Assembly (NCBI GenBank): GCA_964405735.1 | Contig: CAYOPD010000005.1 | Coordinates: 21,019-85,018, forward strand | Length of the DNA: 64,000 nucleotides | Direction of reading: 5' to 3' | Origin: JADJLQ01 sp964405735 | Lineage (GTDB): Bacteria > Bacteroidota > Bacteroidia > Chitinophagales > Saprospiraceae | Made by a program: the position numbers and the translations under genes | Shown here: positions 43,677 through 51,804 of the stretch, in pieces | How positions within the stretch are numbered: position 1 is the stretch's first letter | Layout of the letters: each line of letters opens with the position of its first letter | Notes under the pieces: model-generated | What the model was told of the DNA's origin: nothing | What the model saw: the letters and a program-made list of their open reading frames with translations, nothing else | Databases searched by the model: none

Positions 43677-45377
43677 TTAAAGGTTATGTTTATTCAGTTC
43701 TTTGATGGCAAAATCAACGGCTCTAGCTGTGAGCGCCATATAGGTAATGGATGGATTGACACAGGAGGCGGAGGTCATGCAGGCCCCATCGGTCACAAAT
43801 ACATTGGGCGCTCCGTGCACCTGGTTGTTCCCGTTTAATACCGAGGTTTTAGGGTCCCTGCCCATGCGCGCCGTGCCCATTTCATGGACCCCTACGCCAA
43901 TGCCCCCGATCTCATCAAAGACCCGGACCTTTTTAAAGCCGGCCGCTTCAAGCATTTCCGCGGCATCGGCCTTTATTTGTTCGCGCATCTTCATTTCATT
44001 TTCTTTGAAGCCCGCGTCGATGGCCAGGAGGGGCAGTCCCCATTTGTCTTTTTTCCCGGGATCCAGGCTCACCCGGTTTTCAGCATAAGGGAGGCATTCC
44101 CCGAATCCCATAAGGCCCATGTTCCAGCCACCCGGCTTGAAAAGGGATTCTTTGAATTCCGCCCCGAGCCCTGGCTCATTGATTCCCCGGCTCCAGTTGT
44201 TCCGGGTTCCGCCGGCGCCCTGGTAATCATAGCCACGCAAAAATTTTTTATTCTCCGTGGATTTATCCAGGTTGACAAACCGCGGAATAAAAAGTCCGGT
44301 GGGTTTCCTGCCCCTATAATATTGATCCGCAAATCCTTCATGCTCTCCATAGGCTCCGCAGCGGTAATGGTGGTCCATGAGGTTTCTTCCCAGTTGATCG
44401 CTGTCGTTGCCCAACCCATTTGGGAAGCGGGTGGAAACGGAGTTCAACAGGATCTGGGTCGTAGCCAGGGTCGATGCACAGCAGAAGATCAGGGTGGCTT
44501 CGTATTCCGTGGTAGCAAGGGTCTCCGCGTCGATTACCCTTACCGCGGTGGCCCGCCTGGTTTTTTCATCGTAGAGAATCGAATGAACTATGGCATGGTG
44601 CCGGAGCGTCAAATTACCGGTACGCTGGGCAGCAGGAAGGGTAGCCGAATTGCTGCTGAAATAAGCCCCGAACGGACAGCCACGGGCACAGCGGTCACGG
44701 TTCATGCACTTGCCACGGCCCAGTTCCAGGTGCCATGGTTGGGGATCGGTTAGGTGGGCAACCCTTGCCGGGGTGATATGCCTGCCTTTGAATTTCTGCT
44801 CCACTTCTTTTTTCAGGTGTCGTTCGATGCAATTGAGGGCGATCGGGGGCAGGAAAAAACCATCGGGCAGGTGGGGGAGTCCCAGTTTTTCCCCGCTGAT
44901 GCCTACAAACTTTTCCACATACGTATACCAGGTTTCGATATCCCGGTAACGAATGGGCCAGTCAATGGCAATCCCTTCTTTTATGTTGGCTTCAAAATCC
45001 AGGTCGCTCCAGCGGTAACAATTCCGGCCCCAGGTGAGGGAGCGGCCCCCGGTTTGATTGCCCCGGATCCAGTCAAACCGTTGGTTTTCGATATAAGGAT
45101 TGTCCAGATCGTCGGTGAAAAAATGTTTATTGTCTCCGCCTACAAATCCGCTGCGGGTCTGAACGGGAAACCGTTTGGCTTCCTCCTGTGTAAGGGCTCC
45201 CCGGTATTCCATATCCCAGGCATCCAGGTTGGCAGTGGTGTAGTCTTTGACATGGACCACCGGCCGGCCCTTTTCAAGCACCAGGGTTTTGAGCCCCTTT
45301 TCACACAATTCCTTTGCGGCCCAGCCTCCGCTGATCCCTGAGCCGATGACAATGGCATCGAATTTGATTTCCTGCAT
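43677..45377 (-). CDS. GMC family oxidoreductase (large dehydrogenase subunit)
   Basis: This 566-residue protein has the FAD-binding VIGSGISGGWAAKEL at the N-terminus and GGRSLTWGRNCYRW in the GMC first-signature position. A conserved Cys-rich segment near residue 225 (KCMNRDRCARGCPFGAYFSS) is typical of the gluconate/sorbitol dehydrogenase subgroup, and the C-terminal active-site region has NPSITYMALTARA. It oxidises a sugar or polyol, passing electrons on via a partner. The expected cytochrome c subunit is not encoded next to it. The export route is presumably with subunit 3. Confidence 0.9.
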   Translation of the reverse strand: MQEIKFDAIVIGSGISGGWAAKELCEKGLKTLVLEKGRPVVHVKDYTTANLDAWDMEYRGALTQEEAKRFPVQTRSGFVGGDNKHFFTDDLDNPYIENQRFDWIRGNQTGGRSLTWGRNCYRWSDLDFEANIKEGIAIDWPIRYRDIETWYTYVEKFVGISGEKLGLPHLPDGFFLPPIALNCIERHLKKEVEQKFKGRHITPARVAHLTDPQPWHLELGRGKCMNRDRCARGCPFGAYFSSNSATLPAAQRTGNLTLRHHAIVHSILYDEKTRRATAVRVIDAETLATTEYEATLIFCCASTLATTQILLNSVSTRFPNGLGNDSDQLGRNLMDHHYRCGAYGEHEGFADQYYRGRKPTGLFIPRFVNLDKSTENKKFLRGYDYQGAGGTRNNWSRGINEPGLGAEFKESLFKPGGWNMGLMGFGECLPYAENRVSLDPGKKDKWGLPLLAIDAGFKENEMKMREQIKADAAEMLEAAGFKKVRVFDEIGGIGVGVHEMGTARMGRDPKTSVLNGNNQVHGAPNVFVTDGACMTSASCVNPSITYMALTARAVDFAIKELNKHNL

Positions 45378-45658
45378 GAAAGTTGGTTATGGTCCGATGA
45401 AAGTAAGAAAGTAATGGAGTATGTTCAAATAAAGTCGTGCTCCTTAAATTCGCTTTTGTTCACCTTTAGCACCATTAATTCCATACTTGTCCAGAATACC
45501 TCTAAGATTTATTTTAAGGGGTCGCCCAAATAGCTCCGGTCGTAAAGAGTGGATATTACTCTTTGCTTACGCCATGATTTAATCATTTATTGTAAACCTG
45601 GTTTAAGGCTTTGACATGGATTATCGGCTGGCCTTCACAAGGGTCCCCTGCACCGGAC
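45378..45658. other. Non-coding gap, with a possible 40-codon gene remnant
   Basis: In the minus strand, 45444-45566 reads about 40 codons (SLRPELFGRPLKINL to GEQKRI, then stop) that look protein-like but have no start codon and an in-frame stop immediately upstream. I do not recognise the family. It may be the decayed end of a gene or chance. Nothing else was seen in the gap. Confidence 0.3.
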
Positions 45659-46528
45659 TTACAGTTTAAATTTTTCCTTCAAATAATGGAGCGCCATGGC
45701 ATTGGCTTCTTCACTCTTAGCCACGTCGTGACGGGGATTGCTGGGATTGGCAAAGCCGTGGGCTGCCTCGAATATTTTATAATCCAGTTTTTTACCTGCG
45801 GTCTTCATGTTGGAAGCAAATTCTTCGATGATGGCTTTACTTATATATTCCTCGGTAGCGAACAGACCCAGTACATCGCTGTTCAGCGTCTTTAATTTTC
45901 CTAAATCTTTCACTGGCATGCCATAATACATCACGGATCCGATGTTTTGCTTTCCGCAAATCAGGGCAGATTTCAGGGACCAGCCACCTCCAAAACACCA
46001 ACCCAGGCTGGCTATCAGTGCATCCCCGCCGACATAAGCCGTGGCTCCTTTGATGATGTTCTCAAGTCGGGTTTCGACCACGGCTCTGACCCATTGACCG
46101 GCTTCCTGAGGATTGGAAGTAACTTTTCCGTCATACATATCTAGAGCAAGGACATTTACTTTTCCTCCTAATTCTTTGAAAAGAATATCCGCCTGTCTTT
46201 TGACATAGTCATTTACACCCCACCACTCCTGGTAAACAAACAGCCATTTGTCAGTATGTGAAGCGGCTTTAACCTGATAAGCTTTTGCCGCGATGCCATC
46301 AGGGGCGGGAAAATCTATCATGGCTCCTTCTGTTTGGTATATCAGGGGCAATGGTGATAAATGCAGGGCCTGGAAACCAGGAAGGGCGGCCAAGGCAGCC
46401 ATCCCTTCATCCCCCGGAACCGTATGGCATGTTGTGACCCCGGATGGAAAATTTTTTTGATTTGGAACCGGGACTAGGCTATAAACTCCTGTTAAAAGAG
46501 GAAAAAGGATTACAAAAATCTTATACAT
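45659..46528 (-). CDS. Exported dienelactone hydrolase family protein
   Basis: This 289-residue protein has a signal peptide (ending YSLVPVP) and an alpha/beta hydrolase domain. VYQEWWGVNDYVKRQADIL carries the DLH-type Glu region and LGWCFGGGWS the nucleophile, here Cys as in dienelactone hydrolase. FEAAHGFANPSNPRHD has the catalytic His, and FATEEYISKAII is near the usual acid position. Classical DLH opens dienelactone in chlorocatechol breakdown; secreted members have unknown substrates. It is co-oriented with the FAH-fold genes. Confidence 0.88.
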   Translation of the reverse strand: MYKIFVILFPLLTGVYSLVPVPNQKNFPSGVTTCHTVPGDEGMAALAALPGFQALHLSPLPLIYQTEGAMIDFPAPDGIAAKAYQVKAASHTDKWLFVYQEWWGVNDYVKRQADILFKELGGKVNVLALDMYDGKVTSNPQEAGQWVRAVVETRLENIIKGATAYVGGDALIASLGWCFGGGWSLKSALICGKQNIGSVMYYGMPVKDLGKLKTLNSDVLGLFATEEYISKAIIEEFASNMKTAGKKLDYKIFEAAHGFANPSNPRHDVAKSEEANAMALHYLKEKFKL

Positions 46529-46630
46529 GGTTTAGGTTTTTAAAATAGAAATAAGAAGAAACAATAAGAAAGATTTGTTTGATGGAATCCACTAATTTAC
46601 ACTTAAATGAATTATTCATTTGAGTAACGC

Positions 46631-48223
46631 TCAGGGGGTTTTTTGTATGGGCAGGGAAGCATATTTGACGGCTGCCAGGAGGATATTTTGGGTGATGTCA
46701 AGTTCTGCTTCATTACGGGGTGAATAAATCATCAAGTAAGTTTTGGCGACCCGGTCTTGTCCCGCAAGGCCATGAAGTTCTCCCCATCCTTTTTCTATTA
46801 CTTCTTTGGTATCGCTGGGACTCAGGATGATATGCATGGATCCGTCGGAAGGATGGATATGCCCTATTTCTGCGTGAGAAACAGGTAACACGGTTTGATT
46901 GCCCGCTGAACTATCATTCAAAAAAATCCCCGGACTATGCCTTTCTAGGTAGGACATTTTATACACCAGGTTAAAATTTTTATCGGAGACCTGATTGTCA
47001 AAAATTTTTTTCTGGCGGTTTCTGACCAGGGTATCGTTATGCTGATCAACCTGCCGGTGGGGGATGGCGAATGGCGCTATTTTTGGCTTGTTGCCTTGCC
47101 TCCGGGGAAGACCCGCAAGGGTGGAGACGTCACCGGGTTTGTTGATCTCCCTCATGATCGGGCTTAAGTCCAAAGGATCCTTCATTAGGTTACCGTATTC
47201 TTTGACCGTGCGAAACCCTTCAAGGGTGTTTGGCAATCCTCCTGGGCCGAGGGCTACCCAATTCTGGTAATCCAGGTATTCCGGTTCCGTTAAAAAATAG
47301 GCCATGGCTGAACCAACAACTTGACGTTGGCTGCCTAATTTTTCGATACCCAGTTCGATGACATCGCCTGGTTGGAGATACCTGGGAGGTTTTGTTCCCA
47401 GGACCACCCCGGCCGGGGTCCCCGTTGCGATCACATCACCGGGTAGCAGGGTCATATATTGGCTGATTTCACTGACCAGTTTGGCCACTTTAAAGATCAT
47501 ATCACTGGTGTTGGCTTCTTGCCGCATAATTCCATTTACTTTAAGCCAGATTTTCAGATGGTGAGGGTCCCCAACATCCTCAGGGAGAACGAGGTAGGGA
47601 CCCAGGGGTGCAAAAGTATTGGCGCTTTTCCCTTTATCCCATTGATTGGCGGGCCGTTCTAGTTGCCATTCCCTTTCACTGTAATCATTGATGATGCTAT
47701 AGCCAGCAATGAAGTTCATGGCTTCTTGTTCTGAGACATAGGATGCCTTCCTGCCCACGACGATGGCCAACTCGGCTTCGTAATCCGTTTTAAATGAATT
47801 TTTAGGTATGATCACGCTGTCGTTGGGGCCACAAAGGGAAGTGGAAGCTTTCATGAAAATCACCGGCTCCAGCGGGATAGGGGCACCGCTCTCCTTTACA
47901 TGCTCGAGATAATTGAGTCCTATGGCGACGATTTTGGAAGGCCGGCTTACGCAGGATTCAAGGTGCACATCGATTGGGATAACTTTACATTGGCCTGCAT
48001 TTTTGATCAGCCATTGTTTAAGCCTCGTGATTCCATCCGTGGCGAAAAAGGTTTCATCAAAGTCTTTCGTGAATCCCGAAACATCCAGTCTATTGCCCTG
48101 GGCAGTTAACACACCGGGCTTTGGACCTTCCGGGCTGGAGTACCTGAATAATTTAACGGACTGCGCCCGGGCATGGATCAGAAAAGTTAAAATAACAGCC
48201 AGGAGGAAAAGCTTGTTTTTCAT
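46631..48223 (-). CDS. Exported fumarylacetoacetate-hydrolase-fold protein fused to a C-terminal luciferase/DUF5519-like domain
   Basis: This 530-residue protein has a signal peptide (ending HARAQ). The FAH domain spans about 20-305, with the metal-binding acidic motif in KTDYEAELAIVVG and IINDYSEREWQ, and LLPGDVIATGTPAGVV. After a linker (about 320-400), the last about 100 residues (HAEIGHIHPSDGSMHIILSP, VIEKGWGELHGLAG, YLMIYSPRNEAELD) resemble the small domain called luciferase family or DUF5519 in databases. The fusion is unusual, as is export of an FAH-fold enzyme. Members are normally cytosolic hydrolases or isomerases of diketo acids. A shorter paralogue lies at 49957-50883. Confidence 0.8.
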   Translation of the reverse strand: MKNKLFLLAVILTFLIHARAQSVKLFRYSSPEGPKPGVLTAQGNRLDVSGFTKDFDETFFATDGITRLKQWLIKNAGQCKVIPIDVHLESCVSRPSKIVAIGLNYLEHVKESGAPIPLEPVIFMKASTSLCGPNDSVIIPKNSFKTDYEAELAIVVGRKASYVSEQEAMNFIAGYSIINDYSEREWQLERPANQWDKGKSANTFAPLGPYLVLPEDVGDPHHLKIWLKVNGIMRQEANTSDMIFKVAKLVSEISQYMTLLPGDVIATGTPAGVVLGTKPPRYLQPGDVIELGIEKLGSQRQVVGSAMAYFLTEPEYLDYQNWVALGPGGLPNTLEGFRTVKEYGNLMKDPLDLSPIMREINKPGDVSTLAGLPRRQGNKPKIAPFAIPHRQVDQHNDTLVRNRQKKIFDNQVSDKNFNLVYKMSYLERHSPGIFLNDSSAGNQTVLPVSHAEIGHIHPSDGSMHIILSPSDTKEVIEKGWGELHGLAGQDRVAKTYLMIYSPRNEAELDITQNILLAAVKYASLPIQKTP

Positions 48224-48336
48224 TTGTTCGGAATTTGGAGTATATTAAAAGATAATCATTCAAACTTTGCTTCAGATGTATCCACCTGGAATTCGTCGAA
48301 CTGAAATTCCTGGTAAAAAATGAAAAAGATTAAAAA

Positions 48337-48915
48337 TTAGTTGGCGTCCGTTAATACGAATTCACCGCTTGCCCTGAGGCTAACTTCTTCGGCAGCTACC
48401 AACGTGGGCATGGTACCCACCCCGAAGTCGGTTCTTTTTATAATACCATTGACTTTAAAACCGGCTAGTTTTTTGCCTTGCCGGTTCGTGGTGGAGCCGA
48501 GGTGAATCAATTCAAGCGTAACCGGTTTAGTCGTGCCTTTGAGGGTGAGGTCTCCGGTGAGCTGATAGGATTTTTCTCCGGTCTTGCGGATCCCGGTGCT
48601 TTTGTAACTCATGGTTGGAAACTGCACGACATCAAAATTATTGGGTTTCATCAGATCGTTGTCCCTCATCTGATTGTCGGTGCTCAGGCTTGCTACTTCA
48701 GCAGTCAGTTCAAAAACGGCATCGGAGAAATCCTCCCTGGTAGCCGTGATGGAAGCATCGAATTTTTTAAAACCGCCATCCACTTCCGAAATGGCAAGGT
48801 GAACGATGGAGAAAGAAAGTTTGGCATGTCCTTTATCAACCATCCATTTTCCCTGGCTGTAGCCACTGAAACAAAGGACGAACATGGATAGACCTAAAAA
48901 GATTGATTTTTTCAT
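48337..48915 (-). CDS. YceI family exported protein
   Basis: This 192-residue protein has a signal peptide (ending FSGYSQG) and a YceI beta-barrel: WMVDKGHAKLSFSIVHLAISEVDGGFKKFDASI, then LMKPNNFDVVQFPTMSYKSTGI and ELTGDLTLKGTTKPVTLELI. YceI proteins are lipocalin-like and bind isoprenoids or other lipids in the periplasm. It lies between the AraC regulator and the fused FAH gene on the same strand. Confidence 0.93.
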   Translation of the reverse strand: MKKSIFLGLSMFVLCFSGYSQGKWMVDKGHAKLSFSIVHLAISEVDGGFKKFDASITATREDFSDAVFELTAEVASLSTDNQMRDNDLMKPNNFDVVQFPTMSYKSTGIRKTGEKSYQLTGDLTLKGTTKPVTLELIHLGSTTNRQGKKLAGFKVNGIIKRTDFGVGTMPTLVAAEEVSLRASGEFVLTDAN

Positions 48916-48999
48916 AGTTAAAAAGTTTTAGGAGACAAATGTATCCGGGACCAAATGGGCGGATATAGGATTATTTGTTCCAGATGTAGGACTTTTAAT

Positions 49000-49935
49000 T
49001 TACACCATCCCACTATTAAGATTCCTATAACCTGCAGGGGTATGACCTGTTAATTTTTTAAAGAAACGGCTGAAGTAGGAATGGTCCTCAAATCCAAGGA
49101 TGTAAGCAATTTCATTTATTTTGAGATTGGTATTGCTTAAATAGGATTTGGCTTCGTAAATCAGTTTTTCATGAATGTAGAGGCTTGCCGATTTACCGCT
49201 GGTGGTTTTAATTACTTTATTTAGATAACCTGCACTGACGTGAAGTTTTTTTGCGATGGCTGACACGGAAAGGGGTCTGTTGGACATGTGGGATTCGGAG
49301 GCATGGATTAACTCATCGATTTTATTTTTAAATTCATACAACCTTCCTCCCGGTCGGGTATGATGTGGATCCCTTTCTCCCTGCCGTTTTATGTACTTTC
49401 GCCGTATAAAATGCAAAATCAGGGTCAACAGGTTTTTTACCATTTCGCGGTTGTCGGCTTGGCTTGAATTGAGTTCGAGAACAACCTGTGAGGCGAGGGA
49501 TTCAAATCGTTTTGCGTCGGAGGCATTCAACCGGATAAAGGGATATGCGGTGCTTGTGAAAAAAGGATATTTGGTTACAAAATTTTTTGCTGTAATATCA
49601 ATGCCTGCAAAGGACGGGCTAAAATAGATTACGTATCCAAATAAGCGACCCCGGCGCGACCAGGACTCCAGTTTACCGGGATAAGTATAACACAAACAAT
49701 TTTTAGGGATCGAGAATTGCGCATCGCCCACTGAAAATTTAAGGGCTGCATTCTTAAAGTAGATTATCCTGAAAAAATCAGCGCGATATAGAGGCATATT
49801 TATTAACTTGTTGGAAGGCTGTTCCTCGAGTCTCATGGCCATGATATCAGGGAATAACGGTATTCCAAGCCCATAGAGCTTAAAAAATTCAATGATGGAT
49901 TTTAATTCAGTTTGTTTTCTGTGTTTGGATTTCAT
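49000..49935 (-). CDS. AraC family transcriptional regulator
   Basis: About 311 residues from the ATG at 49935; a TTG at 49950 would add five. The N-terminal part (about 1-190) is a cupin-like sensor region with no recognised signature. The C-terminal AraC domain (about 205-305) has two helix-turn-helices, ending in LKINEIAYILGFEDHSYFSRFFKKLTGHTPAGYR. It starts 21 bases after the stop of an FAH gene and precedes yceI, so it probably controls this exported-enzyme module. The inducer is unknown. Confidence 0.92.
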   Translation of the reverse strand: MKSKHRKQTELKSIIEFFKLYGLGIPLFPDIMAMRLEEQPSNKLINMPLYRADFFRIIYFKNAALKFSVGDAQFSIPKNCLCYTYPGKLESWSRRGRLFGYVIYFSPSFAGIDITAKNFVTKYPFFTSTAYPFIRLNASDAKRFESLASQVVLELNSSQADNREMVKNLLTLILHFIRRKYIKRQGERDPHHTRPGGRLYEFKNKIDELIHASESHMSNRPLSVSAIAKKLHVSAGYLNKVIKTTSGKSASLYIHEKLIYEAKSYLSNTNLKINEIAYILGFEDHSYFSRFFKKLTGHTPAGYRNLNSGMV

Positions 49936-49956
49936 CGACCGGCCTGGCAAAGGGGA

Positions 49957-50883
49957 TTAGTCACCAGCGGAAACGGCCACCTGTTTCTGTACTCCCAATT
50001 TATCAATCCCCAGTTCGATCACATCCCCGGCTTTAAGGAATCTCGGAGGTTTAAAACCCTGGCCGACGCCGGAGGGGGTACCTGTGGCAATCACATCCCC
50101 CGGAAGCAGGGTCATGTATTTACTGACCTCGCTGACCAGCCGGGCTACCTTGTAGACCATGTCGCCGGTATTGGAGTTCTGGCGCATCTCGCCGTTGACT
50201 TTGAGCCAGAGGTTAAGATTATGGGGATCGCCTACCTCGTCCGGGGTCACCAGCCAGGGGCCGAGGGGTGCAAAGCTGTCCGCGCTTTTACCCTTGTCCC
50301 ATTGCACCCCTGGTTTTTCCAGTTGCCATTCCCTTTCGCTGTAATCGTTGATGATGGTATAACCGGCAATGTAACCAAGGGCTCCTTCTTCCTTGATGGA
50401 TGAAGCTTTTTTTCCGATGACGATGGCCAGTTCGACTTCATAGTCTGTTTTGACTGAATTTTTTGGTATAATAAGATTATCATTTGGCCCGCATAATGCG
50501 GTAGTGGCTTTGAAAAAGATAACGGGCTCAGAAGGAACGGCTACTCCGGATTCCTGGATGTGCTTAAGATAGTTTAAACCTATAGCCACGATTTTGGAAG
50601 GACGGGCCACGCAGGAGGCATAGGTGAAGGAGGAAGGCACAGGCTTGCATTTGTTCTGATTTTTTTCCAGCCACTGTTTTAATCCTGGAATGCCGCCGGA
50701 TTCAAAGAAATGTTCATTAAAATCGGCCGTGTATGTGGAAACGTCCAGTAATTTTCCATCGGGGGTCCGGATGGCTGGTTTTGCACCTTCGGGGCTGTTG
50801 TAGCGGAATAATTGGATATGCTGGGCAGGAGCATGAAATGAAAGAAAGGACAGGATAAAGGGTAGTAGGAGGAGTTTTTTCAT
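49957..50883 (-). CDS. Exported fumarylacetoacetate-hydrolase-fold protein
   Basis: This 308-residue protein has a signal peptide (ending HAPAQ). The FAH domain aligns throughout with the first about 310 residues of the fused protein at 46631-48223, with shared segments such as SKIVAIGLNYL, CGPNDNLIIPKNS, IINDYSEREWQLE and LLPGDVIATGTP. The metal-binding acidic residues are retained. It lacks the C-terminal extra domain. A tandem duplication followed by fusion or loss is likely. It heads the minus-strand module FAH, AraC, YceI, FAH-fusion, DLH. Confidence 0.88.
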   Translation of the reverse strand: MKKLLLLPFILSFLSFHAPAQHIQLFRYNSPEGAKPAIRTPDGKLLDVSTYTADFNEHFFESGGIPGLKQWLEKNQNKCKPVPSSFTYASCVARPSKIVAIGLNYLKHIQESGVAVPSEPVIFFKATTALCGPNDNLIIPKNSVKTDYEVELAIVIGKKASSIKEEGALGYIAGYTIINDYSEREWQLEKPGVQWDKGKSADSFAPLGPWLVTPDEVGDPHNLNLWLKVNGEMRQNSNTGDMVYKVARLVSEVSKYMTLLPGDVIATGTPSGVGQGFKPPRFLKAGDVIELGIDKLGVQKQVAVSAGD

Positions 50884-51075
50884 CCTTCTAATTTAATGAT
50901 TCTTTGATTTCGCGATGCAATGATATTAACCGATGACCACGCTGAGGGCGCAGCGTAATCGCAGTGGAAGAAGGTGAATGCATGTCTTTACGGAACCTCG
51001 GCGTTACTCGGCGATCTCGGCGGTTAAATAAATAAATTGCAGAGGAGATAGGTGGATTATTGCTAAATCGGTTAC
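50884..51075. other. Non-coding spacer with CTCGGCG repeats
   Basis: No gene. CTCGGCGTTACTCGGCGATC and a further CTCGGCG occur near 50997-51025 with 9-10 base period, another example of the period-9 intergenic family. Confidence 0.4.
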
Positions 51076-51234
51076 CTACAAACCCAGCACCTTCGCTACA
51101 TTTTCTTTCAAAATCAAAGGCCTCAGCTCCTCCCGGAATCCTGCTGTTAAAAAATCTTTCATCCATCGCTCCGGGGTGATCAAAGGGAAACCGGTGCCAA
51201 AAAGCACACGGTCTTCCAACAGGTTCCCTGTTTG
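51076..51234 (-). pseudogene. C-terminal remnant of a duplicated amidohydrolase gene
   Basis: The minus strand reads about 52 codons ending in a stop (LLEDRVLFGTGFPLITPERW, then KDFLTAGFREELRPLI, then KENVAKVLGL). This aligns codon for codon with the C-terminus of the amidohydrolase at 51805-52665 (LLKDRMLFGTDFPLITPERW, then KENAVRVLGL). The metal-site Asp of GTDFP is Gly here. A stop codon lies just upstream and the rest of the gene is missing. It is therefore a decayed partial duplicate, separated from the intact gene by DUF5618. Confidence 0.85.
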
Positions 51235-51353
51235 AGCTGGTCATTCCATAAAATCCACAAGACAAATCCTGCCTTTTGGAGACAGCCAATCGAGTAACCA
51301 CCGGTTTTTTCCGATTCATCCATTTAAGCGATAAAAGGTATTCGTCGTTCTAT

Positions 51354-51361
51354 TATTTTTG
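51354..51361 (+). promoter_or_regulatory. Candidate -7 box for the DUF5618 gene
   Basis: TATTTTTG matches TAnnTTTG and ends only four bases before the ATG at 51366. If used, the transcript would be leaderless or almost so. No convincing -33 box is seen. Confidence 0.3.
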
Positions 51362-51365
51362 TATT

Positions 51366-51758
51366 ATGAATCCAGTCATCCGGGAAGCAAACCGATACCT
51401 TGCCAATGCCAAAGAACTACTGGTACAAAAGGCCAAAAGAACCAATGGCGTCTATAAGGATAAAAAATATGTAAAAATGGCCGGACATGCTGCTTATTGC
51501 TGCGTGCTTCATGCTTTGGATCAGTTAATTATACCATCAGGTGAGGTGAGAACCAAAAAAGGTGTAAAAAAATCTGTTGATTATTACCGGGAAGTACTGG
51601 CAAAATATGATAAAAAAATGTTGGCTGAGTTTAATAACCTGTACGATACACTCCACCTCAGTCTCGGCTATGATGGCAATACGGATGCTGGAATTGCCAA
51701 AAGGGGCTTGGAAATGGCAAAGGAGTTTATTGATAAAGTGGCTACTCGCTTAAATTAA
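51366..51758 (+). CDS. DUF5618 family protein
   Basis: This 130-residue protein starts at ATG 51366; the open frame upstream has no support. MNPVIREANRYLANAKELL, KDKKYVKMAGHAAYCCVLHALD and SVDYYREVLAK are the conserved segments of DUF5618, an all-helical, HEPN-like family common in Bacteroidota. It is the only plus-strand gene in about 20 kb, is somewhat more AT-rich than its neighbours, and sits between an amidohydrolase remnant and the intact amidohydrolase. This suggests local insertion. No antitoxin or nucleotidyltransferase partner is adjacent. Confidence 0.75.
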   Translation: MNPVIREANRYLANAKELLVQKAKRTNGVYKDKKYVKMAGHAAYCCVLHALDQLIIPSGEVRTKKGVKKSVDYYREVLAKYDKKMLAEFNNLYDTLHLSLGYDGNTDAGIAKRGLEMAKEFIDKVATRLN

Positions 51759-51804
51759 TAAACAAGCGGATTTCAATCGCCTTGCAAGAGCAAATTTGGA
51801 ATAT

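Noticed and set aside
43884..44753. 289-codon plus-strand frame antisense to the GMC oxidoreductase
   Set aside because: Complement of conserved GMC motifs, no signal or domain of its own.
50888..51319. 143-codon minus-strand frame over the spacer and amidohydrolase remnant
   Set aside because: Its frame differs from that of the recognisable amidohydrolase remnant, its composition is non-protein-like (repeat-derived Arg and Pro), and it resembles no family.
51366..51758. Toxin of a HEPN/MNT toxin-antitoxin pair
   Set aside because: DUF5618 is HEPN-like, but no nucleotidyltransferase or antitoxin gene is adjacent and the RNase motif RxxxxH is not seen.
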